Assembly: GCA_019359765.1 (NCBI GenBank)
Contig: JAHHGU010000046.1
Span: forward strand, 1-43,486
Origin: Aphanothece sp. CMT-3BRIN-NPC111
Lineage (GTDB): Bacteria; Cyanobacteriota; Cyanobacteriia; Cyanobacteriales; JAHHGU01
Length of the DNA: 43,486 nt
Direction: 5' to 3'
Part shown: one piece after another, positions 23,740-32,360 of the stretch
How the letters are laid out: every line of letters begins with the position of its first letter
Numbering within the stretch: the stretch's first letter is position 1
The notes under the pieces: generated by a model
What the model was told of the DNA's origin: nothing
The model's input: only the letters and a program-made list of their open reading frames with translations
Databases searched by the model: none
Translations under genes and position numbers: made by a program

Positions 23740-24462
23740 ATGACATCTGAGGAAAAGCATTTAGCAGCGACAAACGAATCTCCAGAAGTTACGGCTTCGA
23801 CGCCGGATGAGCTGGGGAATCCTGCCCACAACGGCATGAGTTCGGTTGAGCCAAGTAGAACTGACAACGATAAGGTACCTGCTCACAAAACTGTCACTAT
23901 TGATGAAAATACGATGAAAACTCCCCTGTTGTTGCGCCTATGGCGAAGGGGAGGAGAAAACCTACAGATTTTGTTTATTGCCTTAATTTTGGCGCTTTTA
24001 ATCCGAACATTTGTGGCGGAACCACGCTTCATTCCCTCAGATTCGATGCTACCGACGTTGCAGGTAGGCGATCGCCTGGTGGTGGAAAAAGTCTCTTACC
24101 GTTTTCGGATGCCCACAAAGGGGGATATAGTCGTCTTCGATCCCCCTCAACAACTGCAAGTTCAGGGCTACGCCAAAAACCAAGCTTTCATCAAACGTGT
24201 TATTGGCACACCAGGTCAAATTGTCAAGATAAGAAATGGCAAAGTTTACCTAAATGACACCCCTCTAGAGGAAGGCTACATAGCAGAACCGCCAGATTAC
24301 GACTGGGGACCAGCGCAAGTTCCTAAAGATGACGTGTTTGTGATGGGAGATAACCGCAATAACAGCAACGACTCTCACGTATGGGGATTCTTGCCCAAAC
24401 GAAATATTATCGGTCACGCCTTTTTCCGCTTTTGGCCGCTGAATCGCATCGGTGGGGTTTGA
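23740..24462 (+). CDS. lepB: Type I signal peptidase LepB
   Basis: The 240-residue product has a hydrophilic cytosolic N-terminus (1-60) and one transmembrane helix (about 74-93). The catalytic motifs are FIPSDSMLPTL with nucleophile Ser102, FIKRVIGTPGQ with general-base Lys152, and GDNRNNSNDSHVWGF. It cleaves signal peptides of exported proteins at the periplasmic or lumenal membrane face. The 60-residue leader is longer than usual; an internal ATG at 23914 would also yield a functional-looking enzyme. It converges on the large kinase gene, with a palindrome between them. Confidence 0.93.
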   Translation: MTSEEKHLAATNESPEVTASTPDELGNPAHNGMSSVEPSRTDNDKVPAHKTVTIDENTMKTPLLLRLWRRGGENLQILFIALILALLIRTFVAEPRFIPSDSMLPTLQVGDRLVVEKVSYRFRMPTKGDIVVFDPPQQLQVQGYAKNQAFIKRVIGTPGQIVKIRNGKVYLNDTPLEEGYIAEPPDYDWGPAQVPKDDVFVMGDNRNNSNDSHVWGFLPKRNIIGHAFFRFWPLNRIGGV

Positions 24463-24552
24463 AACGTTTTAGCGATCGCTATAGCGGTTCTCTTTTAAAT
24501 AGAGAAAAACATCGAACAGTGTGGTTAGCAACTGTTGAAGTAAAATTATTAG

Positions 24553-24568
24553 CTGGCTTTAAAGCCAG
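24553..24568. terminator. Palindrome between convergent lepB and kinase genes
   Basis: CTGGCTTTAAAGCCAG is a perfect 16-bp palindrome that starts 1 bp after the minus-strand stop codon. It can form a short hairpin and probably ends both transcripts. Confidence 0.5.
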
Positions 24569-24569
24569 T

Positions 24570-27500
24570 TTAGGCTTCTTTTGGGCTGAGAATTTCTTCA
24601 AATCCTGCGAGGACGATGCGATCGCGGCCTTGCTTTTTTGCCTTGTAAAGGGCGATATCAACTGCGGCAATTAAGTTTTCAGGTGTGAGATTTTCTTGAG
24701 CAACGATAGTACCTACTCCCATACTAATAGTGATATAGGGGCTTACTTCCGACTGGGCATGAGGTAGTTTAAGATGCCTCACAGACTCCTGAATTCTCTG
24801 AGCAATTGTCCTTACACCTTCGGCGTCAGTACTGGGGAGAATAACTGTAAATTCCTCACCCCCGTAGCGGGCAACCAAGTCTGTGGGACGATTAACAGTT
24901 TGTTTCATGATTTGCGCGACTTTATATAAACAGTCATCCCCCTTCTGATGCCCATAGTGGTCGTTGTAGCGTTTGAAATAATCTACATCACACAGAATCA
25001 ATGATATGGGCTGCATTTCTCTAAGCGATCGCCGCCATTCCTGAGATAGGTATTGATCGAAATAGCGCCGATTAGCTACCTGGGTTAAGCTATCAGAGGT
25101 CGCAAGCCGCTGTAATTGTTGGTTTGCCTCAGTTAGTTTCACGGTGCGTTCTAGCACTTTCTGCTCTAGTTCTTGGGCATATTTCTCCTGTATTGCATAA
25201 AGTTGGGCATTTTTGATGTAAATGGCTGCCTGAGAACAGAGTAAATTCACAACTTGCGGACGATCGGCATTAAAAGCCTCAGTAGTAAGATTGTTTTCTA
25301 GATAAATAATCCCGATTAGCTCGCCTTGATAAATCAAAGGCGTACATAAAATAGACTTGGCCTGATGAGCCTGAATGTAGGGATCGCTAGCGAATCTATC
25401 ATCAGATCTGGCATCGTCTAGAACAATGCTTTTTTGGGTATGAAACACATAGTTAATTACAGAATGGGCAAGGAATTGGCTACTTTGTAAAGGGATTGAC
25501 TGTAATACGTTGATATGAGCAGGTTCTGCGACTCCTTCCGCTTCAATCAACAACTGCTCTTTGTGTTTCAGAACCAAAACGCCTCGTTCTGCTCCAGCAT
25601 TTTCAATCACAATTGCGATCAACTTTTCCAACAACCTGTCCAAAATAATTTCACCCCCTAGAACTTGCGATGCTTTGAGGATGGTTTCTAAGTCAAGGAC
25701 ACTTGCCTTTCCGCTTGTAGTTGAGAGTGTAGTTCTGATTTTAGGACCTTCTCCTTGTCCACTAGCTGAAACCACCTCAATTAAGTTTGGATATCTTGAT
25801 TCCAGGCTTTTCACTTTAGCGATCGCTCCCCAGCGAATGTAGCTATACTTGGCCTTGGTCATGTAGCTCTGGGCAATCTCCTCTCGACCTAGATCTCGAT
25901 AGAACTTTGCCGCTAGTTCATAAGCCAGAGCTTCTTCCGGGACGTATCCCTGCGCTCTAGCCCCCGCGATCGCGCGATCGTAATATTCCATTGCTTCCAA
26001 GGTATGCCCCAGAACGCGGGCTTTCTCAGCCTCTACTAACTCATACTGATGCTGAAAATTCATGGGTGCGTGTTGCATCCAATAGTCCATGAGTTTCTGA
26101 TTCTCATTGACCTGTTCCATATATTGCTGCTGTTCGCTAGGCTCACCCATTTCTGCCTGAGTTGATGCTTGAGGATACTGAGCTAATAGGGACAGAGAAT
26201 AGTACAAATTTTGTTTTGTGAAGATAATCTCACTCAAGACAAATCCAGCATATTTCATTGCCAACTTGGCATTTTCCACAGCGGAGGCATAGTCTTCAAA
26301 CAAATAACATAGCAGACATTTATAGAAGTAGACACTAAATATAGAAATAAGATTATTCACTTCTAGAAACTGAGGCAGAGTCTCTTCTTCATTAAAAAAA
26401 TTACCCGCTAACTTGTATAGATTTGTAGATTCCTCTACTGGGGATGGATCTACTAAATTAGCAACTGCCTGGGCACAAATTTTATTCAGATAAAGGGGAT
26501 GTTGTTGTCCAAACTTACTGATAAAGCGAATGTAGTTAGACTGTGTTTGGGCAACAGTTTCTAGATGCTCCCCTACAAAAAACAGATGATCGCAATAGAA
26601 TTGAGCTGAATGGCAGGCGAATTCCACATCCCCTGCTTCCAGACCGCTCTTAATTGCCTTATCCAATGGTTCAAGAGTTTCTCGAATATGCTTTTTCTTA
26701 AAATCAATGTTAATATTAATAGTTAATAAAGCTTTTGATTGAACTTCTCTAGCATCTAGTTTATCCAAAATAGTCAAAGCCAGTTGACCAAGTTGATAGG
26801 CTAAGTCAATATCAGGAACTAGCCAACTTGTAATTACACCGTGAAGAGCATAGGCATAAATCGCGGGTGGGGAATTGCCGTACTGCCTTGAAAGCTCAAT
26901 CATGGTGTACAAGAGTGGCAACGCCAAGCTACTTTCCCCAAAACAGGCAGGGCCATAGATCAGATTGATGATGCCCATTGCTAATAGCTTGTAGTCATCT
27001 GTCATCCTGGGCAGATTGGCGATCGCTTCCATGTCAAGATCTTCAGGACGAGCTTCTACCAAGGAGACACCCAGCATATCCAAAACTTTTAGTCCAGTCT
27101 CTATGACAGTTTTGATTTGGCTCTGAGCTAGATAAATCTTAATTTTTAACTCATAAAACTTAGCCTCATCTAAAGTAGTTTTAACTTGCTTGAGAGCCTG
27201 ATCGCATCGGCTTGTAGCTTGTTCCAGATTGGCATTAAGATATTCTGCTTCCGCAATTTCTAAGTAAAAAGTTAAAGTAAACTCATATTGAGTTTGCCAA
27301 CTATTAGATTTCAGGAGAGCCAAACCTACACTCAGGTAATTTACTGCTGCTTCATAAGCGGTTGATGCTTTAGCCTTCTGTCCAGCAAGTAAATTAAGAT
27401 TTGCTAACTCATCCTTTTGTTGCTGATGTGTTAGCAAGTCAGTGCCAAAATTAAGTTGATTCACCAAAGCAAACACATTATCTCTTTGCTCTTCGGGAGT

Positions 27501-29669
27501 CGTGCGCTTCAGCAGAAGTTGACCAATGCTTAGGTGAGTGGCTTTCTTCTCAGATTCAGGAATTAGGGAATAAGCAGCCTGCTGAACTCGGTCATGCAGA
27601 AATTTGTAGTCAACTTTGACATCCTGAATTTGAAAGGCGACGGATTCAGATTCTTGAAATGCTAGAGGGATTTTATAAGTAGTTGAAGAGGGCAGAATCA
27701 AACCTGCCTGCAAAGCCGGCCATAGCTGAGACGCTGTGCTGGAATCAGATGCCTGATTGACGATCGCCAAAATATCGAGATTAAAGTGATTACCAATGCA
27801 GGCAGCGAGTTTCAGAGCCTTCTGTGTTTCGGGGGGAAGCTTATTAATGTTTCTGGCAATGAGTTCGACAACGTTATAGTCTGTAATGCCAACAGCTTGA
27901 ATTTGCTCAATATCCCATTGCCAGCGATCGCTATTTACCTCATAAGTGAGCAGATGTTCTGCATACAAAGCTTTGAGCAACTGGCTTATGAAGAATGGAT
28001 TTCCTTGAGTTTTGTTAAATACCAACTCCACAAGTGCCTGGAGTGCTTCCGCATCAACTGTTCCCTGTAACGTCTCAACAATCAGTTGGGTAACGTGGTG
28101 GAGCAACAACGGGCCGACAGTGATAGTGTGAACTACAGTATCCGCTTCTTGGATCTTTTCTAGCGATCGCACTAGCGGATGTGTGGGATCTACCTCATTG
28201 TCTCGATAAGCTCCAATCAAAAATAGGTATTGGCTTTTATCATCGGTAATCAATAATTGAATCAAATTTAACGAAGCTGAATCTGCCCATTGCAAGTCAT
28301 CCAGAAAAATCACTAAGGGATGTTCTGGCTGACAGAATACCCGGACAAATTGCTGGAAAACTTGATTAAATCGGTTCTGTGATTCCGATGAACCTAGTTT
28401 TGCTACTTCCGGCTGATGACCTGTAATTAATTCAACTTCAGGGATGACATCAATTACGACCTGACCGTTAGAACCCAAAGCCGAAAGCAGTTTTGTTCGC
28501 CAGATTTCCAGCTGTGGTTGACTCTCTGCCAGAATCTGACGCACTAATTCTTGAAATGCTTCAATCAATGCGGCGTAGGGAATGTTACGCTTCAACTGGT
28601 CAAACTTACCGGCAATAAAATATCCCCGCGCCGCAACAATTGGTTTATGAACTTCATTGACGATCGACGTTTTTCCAATCCCGGAATAACCTGAAACCAA
28701 CATCATTTCAGTTGCCCCCAGACAGACTCGCCGGAAGGCTGCCATGAGGGTATCGATCTCCCGTTCACGACCGTAGAGTTTTTGCGGGATTAATAGCTGA
28801 TTGCCTCTGTCCCGTTGACCAGGAACGAGATGGGCAATAGTTCCTGTTGTTTGCAGTTGTCGCAGACAGGTTTCCAGGTCAAATTTTAGCCCAGCAGCAC
28901 TTTGATAACGGTCTTCGGCATTTTTGGCTAGTAACCTGAGTACAATATCAGACAGAGCTTGGGGAATACTGCTGTTTAAAACAAGCGGTGTAGGTTGCTT
29001 GGCAATATGACAGTGAACCATCTCCATTGGTTCATGGGTTATGAAGGGCAGTTTGCCAGTAAACATTTCATAAAGAGTCACACCCAAAGAATAGAAGTCG
29101 GTACGGTAGTCAATCGAGCGATTCATTCTGCCTGTTTGCTCAGGCGACATATAGGCGAGGGTGCCTTCAAGCAAGTTAGGGTTACTGATACTTTGATTTT
29201 CAACCGATAACCGCGATGCTAATCCAAAATCTGTTAATTTGACCTGTGCGGTTTCCAGATTAATAATAATGTTGCTGGGCTTAATATCTTTGTGAGTGAT
29301 CCCCGCCTTGTGCAGATGCATCAGGGTATCTGCCAGAGCGATCGCAATTTGTAACTGTGCTTCCAAAGTTAGTTTTTGAATCGTAAAGGCTTGGCTGAGA
29401 GATTTTCCCCCAAAGTCTTCCAGGATTAAAGCATAGCTATTGTGATACGTCTCTAAACTGTAAGGTTTGACAATTCCCTCATATTCAATGTCTTTAGGAA
29501 TGTTGTATTCCTGCCTAAGGTGAACAATCTCCTCCAGAGTCGGATACTCAGATCTCAAAACTTTGATTATTACCGGCTGCTGCGTTTGCCTAATGTTCCC
29601 CCGATATACAGCTGTTTTAGTGCTTTCATTAATTTTTTCTGTAACTTCGTAGCCGGGAATCGTAATCAT
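24570..29669 (-). CDS. Serine/threonine kinase - AAA ATPase - GAF - GGDEF hybrid protein
   Basis: The 1699-residue protein has a kinase domain (about 7-270; Lys36, HKD 126-128, DFG 147-149, SPEQTG). An AAA ATPase follows (P-loop GYSGIGKTS at 327-335, Walker B VIFLDDLQWAD), then a long helical TPR-like region (about 720-1330). A GAF domain (about 1375-1520), a coiled coil and a GGDEF domain with GGEEF at 1603-1607 complete it. The RxxD inhibitory site (RPTD, 1594-1597) is intact, so an active, feedback-controlled diguanylate cyclase is predicted. This layout is common in multicellular cyanobacteria, though many relatives end in a histidine kinase instead. It probably couples protein phosphorylation to cyclic di-GMP. 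Its ligand and targets are unknown. It is complete, with an ATG start. Confidence 0.9.
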   Translation of the reverse strand: MITIPGYEVTEKINESTKTAVYRGNIRQTQQPVIIKVLRSEYPTLEEIVHLRQEYNIPKDIEYEGIVKPYSLETYHNSYALILEDFGGKSLSQAFTIQKLTLEAQLQIAIALADTLMHLHKAGITHKDIKPSNIIINLETAQVKLTDFGLASRLSVENQSISNPNLLEGTLAYMSPEQTGRMNRSIDYRTDFYSLGVTLYEMFTGKLPFITHEPMEMVHCHIAKQPTPLVLNSSIPQALSDIVLRLLAKNAEDRYQSAAGLKFDLETCLRQLQTTGTIAHLVPGQRDRGNQLLIPQKLYGREREIDTLMAAFRRVCLGATEMMLVSGYSGIGKTSIVNEVHKPIVAARGYFIAGKFDQLKRNIPYAALIEAFQELVRQILAESQPQLEIWRTKLLSALGSNGQVVIDVIPEVELITGHQPEVAKLGSSESQNRFNQVFQQFVRVFCQPEHPLVIFLDDLQWADSASLNLIQLLITDDKSQYLFLIGAYRDNEVDPTHPLVRSLEKIQEADTVVHTITVGPLLLHHVTQLIVETLQGTVDAEALQALVELVFNKTQGNPFFISQLLKALYAEHLLTYEVNSDRWQWDIEQIQAVGITDYNVVELIARNINKLPPETQKALKLAACIGNHFNLDILAIVNQASDSSTASQLWPALQAGLILPSSTTYKIPLAFQESESVAFQIQDVKVDYKFLHDRVQQAAYSLIPESEKKATHLSIGQLLLKRTTPEEQRDNVFALVNQLNFGTDLLTHQQQKDELANLNLLAGQKAKASTAYEAAVNYLSVGLALLKSNSWQTQYEFTLTFYLEIAEAEYLNANLEQATSRCDQALKQVKTTLDEAKFYELKIKIYLAQSQIKTVIETGLKVLDMLGVSLVEARPEDLDMEAIANLPRMTDDYKLLAMGIINLIYGPACFGESSLALPLLYTMIELSRQYGNSPPAIYAYALHGVITSWLVPDIDLAYQLGQLALTILDKLDAREVQSKALLTININIDFKKKHIRETLEPLDKAIKSGLEAGDVEFACHSAQFYCDHLFFVGEHLETVAQTQSNYIRFISKFGQQHPLYLNKICAQAVANLVDPSPVEESTNLYKLAGNFFNEEETLPQFLEVNNLISIFSVYFYKCLLCYLFEDYASAVENAKLAMKYAGFVLSEIIFTKQNLYYSLSLLAQYPQASTQAEMGEPSEQQQYMEQVNENQKLMDYWMQHAPMNFQHQYELVEAEKARVLGHTLEAMEYYDRAIAGARAQGYVPEEALAYELAAKFYRDLGREEIAQSYMTKAKYSYIRWGAIAKVKSLESRYPNLIEVVSASGQGEGPKIRTTLSTTSGKASVLDLETILKASQVLGGEIILDRLLEKLIAIVIENAGAERGVLVLKHKEQLLIEAEGVAEPAHINVLQSIPLQSSQFLAHSVINYVFHTQKSIVLDDARSDDRFASDPYIQAHQAKSILCTPLIYQGELIGIIYLENNLTTEAFNADRPQVVNLLCSQAAIYIKNAQLYAIQEKYAQELEQKVLERTVKLTEANQQLQRLATSDSLTQVANRRYFDQYLSQEWRRSLREMQPISLILCDVDYFKRYNDHYGHQKGDDCLYKVAQIMKQTVNRPTDLVARYGGEEFTVILPSTDAEGVRTIAQRIQESVRHLKLPHAQSEVSPYITISMGVGTIVAQENLTPENLIAAVDIALYKAKKQGRDRIVLAGFEEILSPKEA

Positions 29670-29755
29670 AAATTATAAAGATTATTTTGAAGTACCAAAA
29701 CTTAGGTAGCTACAATGAACTTTGCACACACCCAAACTAAAAATAGCAACTATAT

Positions 29756-29860
29756 TAGACCTCTTGCAAAAGTCCATATAATCCTCTGCGTACCTTTGCG
29801 TTAACCTCTGCGCCCTTTGCATTGAAAACATTTGTATTATGATTTTTGCAATAAGTCTAT
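29756..29860. mobile_element. MITE-like element, TAGACTTCTTGCAAAA family
   Basis: TAGACCTCTTGCAAAAGT (left) and TTTTTGCAATAAGTCTA (right, ending 29860) are imperfect terminal inverted repeats around a core rich in CTTTGCGTTAACCTCTGCG. A solo end of the same family (TTAGACTTCTTGCAAAA) occurs at 41336-41352. No coding capacity. Confidence 0.65.
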
Positions 29861-29937
29861 GTGAAGCTGATTAGTTGTTAAGCGTTAAATTTAACAACTA
29901 ACCGAAACTATCACTTTCCGTGCGGAATTCTTAATCT

Positions 29938-32031
29938 TTAAACATTTTCAAAGTGAGGGTATATTTCCTGGTAAAATAGCTCCTGAATTTCCAGAGATTT
30001 CTGCTTTACCAGTTCTTCATAGTCTTGACGCACACCAATCGTATAATCAGCCTGACATTCTCCAATTTCAGGCAACCAGGCAGTATGCAACGTTAGAGCA
30101 AAATTGAGGGAAGTATGGCGCAACTTACATAGAGGGGCTTGACCATTTTTGGTCAAATCGTTCGCATCAAAAATCCAAAATTCGTTTTTGTCATTATACC
30201 AAACTGTACAGATAATGTAACCATCTGTGGTATGTTTTGCACGGCTGCTAGGAATGAATTGGGGCGAAAGCGTCATATGACCTGGTGGAAACTCATAAGC
30301 ATCGGCGATCACCATCGACTTGGTATGCAGCCTGAATAAATAAGCTGGAACCCCCTTCTCTGCTAAGTTCAACACCTGGGACACAGGCAGTTGCTGATAC
30401 TTAAAACTTTGATTTAGCTCCACTGTAGCCTGGGTCATCAGTTGCTTCCAGAGACCATAGGAGCACCAGTAGATATTTTCTAAACGATCGAGGGGCAGAT
30501 TTGTCTCTGGCGATCGCTCCGGGTAGGTGTAAAGCTCTAAACCCCAAGTGCATTGGAAATCAGAAATTACCTTTGACTCTGCGATCGCTCCGGTTTCTCC
30601 ATTCACGACATAGCGTCCTAAACGACCTATATCTATCTCATCGTTTTCTAAACCTGCCAGGTAAGACTCCACCGGATTAAAAGGAGGGTAAGCAGATTTA
30701 TCGTATTGCCTGACCCACTCTGCCACATCCATTCCACAGATATGGGCTACATGGATGGTAATGTTTCCATCTGGATTGTCGTAGTCTACTAGGAAGTGTG
30801 CAGCTGGCAGTGGAATCGTAACAGGACGAACCACTACCTCAACCTCTTGCTGGCTGCAAGCTGGATACTGCCCCATTTTCAGGTCAGCCCGCCGAACAAT
30901 GTAGAAAACAGAGTCGGGGCTGGCTGGGCGCTCGGACACTTGTCTCAACAGTTGTTCAATCGTTTTATTTTCCGGAAATGGGTTGTTGATTAACTGCTCC
31001 AGTCCAGTCGTAAACGCGGTATCGAGAAGAACTACATAATCTTTGCTGATCCCGATCTGATGCATACTCTGCTCAATTTTGACTGGAGAGCGATCGGGTA
31101 GTACCAGTTTCCACCGTTCCAAATTTCCTACCCCATCCCAGCAAATCAGATAGACAAAGTTCTTGACGTCTAATCCAGTCAACTTTGTAAGCAAATTCAT
31201 GTACAGTTGCAGCAGATTTTGAAATTCCTTGGTGTAGCTATCAAGAATAAATTTAAACAAATCGATTTGTGGCAGGAATTGAGCGATCGCCGCGAAGAGA
31301 GCATTTACTCCCTTAGGCAGGGTTTCCAGATTGTAGGCCCAGGGCAGAGTTTCTAGGAAATTATTTAGGGATCTGCCGTAATTGACTGTAAACATCTTTT
31401 GCTCATGAGCATCAAAGCAGGGGTGCGCTGTACTCAAAATTGGCGGAAACGGAAAATCTACCCCCTCAATTTCTGTTCGCCACTCGCTATTGCGACCAAC
31501 TGGGGTAATAACTTCCAGAGTTTGAGTATCAATCTCATAAGGACGGCCTGCGTCATAGGTAACAAGTAAACGCTCGTTGGCATCTCGATCAAATTTCATA
31601 GGTAAGAAAGCCGTGTTTAATTGATTCCTAGCACCCAGAGAAAGGGAAAATCGAGTAATGCCATGATTGCGAAATCGATATTTGTCGTACTTAGAGCCAG
31701 GTCGGGTCGCTTTGTCAGCATAGTAGTCGGGTGGCTTGGCAATTCGCGTGGTTAATCTCACCTGATCTGGGCAATCAAAGTCGAGCCGATACACCATGCC
31801 ATCCCCACTCAAAACGGAATCTCCATTCGGGTAGGGAAGACCTCCAGAGTTGACACTGCCGACTGGGGTAACAAGAAACATATGCCCCTTGAGATCGTCT
31901 GGCAGTTTTCCTTCAATTTCTAGCTGAGTGTTGATGAGTTCGCATCGACTAGCTGTGCTGATTGATTTCGGCACTTGTGGGCAACAGGCAGAACGGCCTA
32001 TATCAGCTGTGTGAAGAGGTTCTGAAACCAT
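29938..32031 (-). CDS. Carotenoid oxygenase (RPE65/CCD family), long form
   Basis: The 697-residue protein has the seven-bladed propeller family features. The four iron-ligand histidines are in STAHPCFD (His203), SMHQIG (His324), HVAHICGMD and ALTLHTAWLPE. The DGMVYRLDFD segment is near residue 80. Such enzymes cleave carotenoids or apocarotenoids at a double bond; related types also cleave stilbenes. It is 200 residues longer than typical apocarotenoid oxygenases (about 480-500), with extra material around 225-290 and 360-470. Substrate is not deducible. The N-terminus has no signal peptide. It is divergent from recJ across a 330-bp intergenic region. Confidence 0.85.
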   Translation of the reverse strand: MVSEPLHTADIGRSACCPQVPKSISTASRCELINTQLEIEGKLPDDLKGHMFLVTPVGSVNSGGLPYPNGDSVLSGDGMVYRLDFDCPDQVRLTTRIAKPPDYYADKATRPGSKYDKYRFRNHGITRFSLSLGARNQLNTAFLPMKFDRDANERLLVTYDAGRPYEIDTQTLEVITPVGRNSEWRTEIEGVDFPFPPILSTAHPCFDAHEQKMFTVNYGRSLNNFLETLPWAYNLETLPKGVNALFAAIAQFLPQIDLFKFILDSYTKEFQNLLQLYMNLLTKLTGLDVKNFVYLICWDGVGNLERWKLVLPDRSPVKIEQSMHQIGISKDYVVLLDTAFTTGLEQLINNPFPENKTIEQLLRQVSERPASPDSVFYIVRRADLKMGQYPACSQQEVEVVVRPVTIPLPAAHFLVDYDNPDGNITIHVAHICGMDVAEWVRQYDKSAYPPFNPVESYLAGLENDEIDIGRLGRYVVNGETGAIAESKVISDFQCTWGLELYTYPERSPETNLPLDRLENIYWCSYGLWKQLMTQATVELNQSFKYQQLPVSQVLNLAEKGVPAYLFRLHTKSMVIADAYEFPPGHMTLSPQFIPSSRAKHTTDGYIICTVWYNDKNEFWIFDANDLTKNGQAPLCKLRHTSLNFALTLHTAWLPEIGECQADYTIGVRQDYEELVKQKSLEIQELFYQEIYPHFENV

Positions 32032-32360
32032 GAATTGACTCGCTTAAAAGTTGATGGTTAACTCACCATAATGCAAAGCTGGCTTCATTAATTGGCTTTT
32101 ATCACACTTTTGGTTCTTGTCATAAACAACAACAAAGGTATTTAGGCGCGATCGCTATAGAGAAACTTTGCTCTCTAGAGTTTTGAGTTAATCGGCATGA
32201 ATGGCGCAATGGCTGGATAGCGAATTAATGCGATCGCGCCTCTTCACAACCCTTGCCTAAATAAAGGAAAAGAAAATATAGCACAAGCTGGCGACAATAG
32301 TGCTGGAATCTAGCCTCTGGACGGTTATCGTGGGATAGTAGGTGGGAAAGGAAAGACAAG
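32032..32360. other. Divergent promoter region with HIP1-containing inverted repeat
   Basis: No gene is seen. AGGCGCGATCGC (32144-32155) and GCGATCGCGCCT (32230-32241) are perfect 12-bp inverted repeats 74 bp apart, each containing HIP1. A GGAAAGGAAAG purine tract precedes the recJ ATG. Regulation is unknown. Confidence 0.5.
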
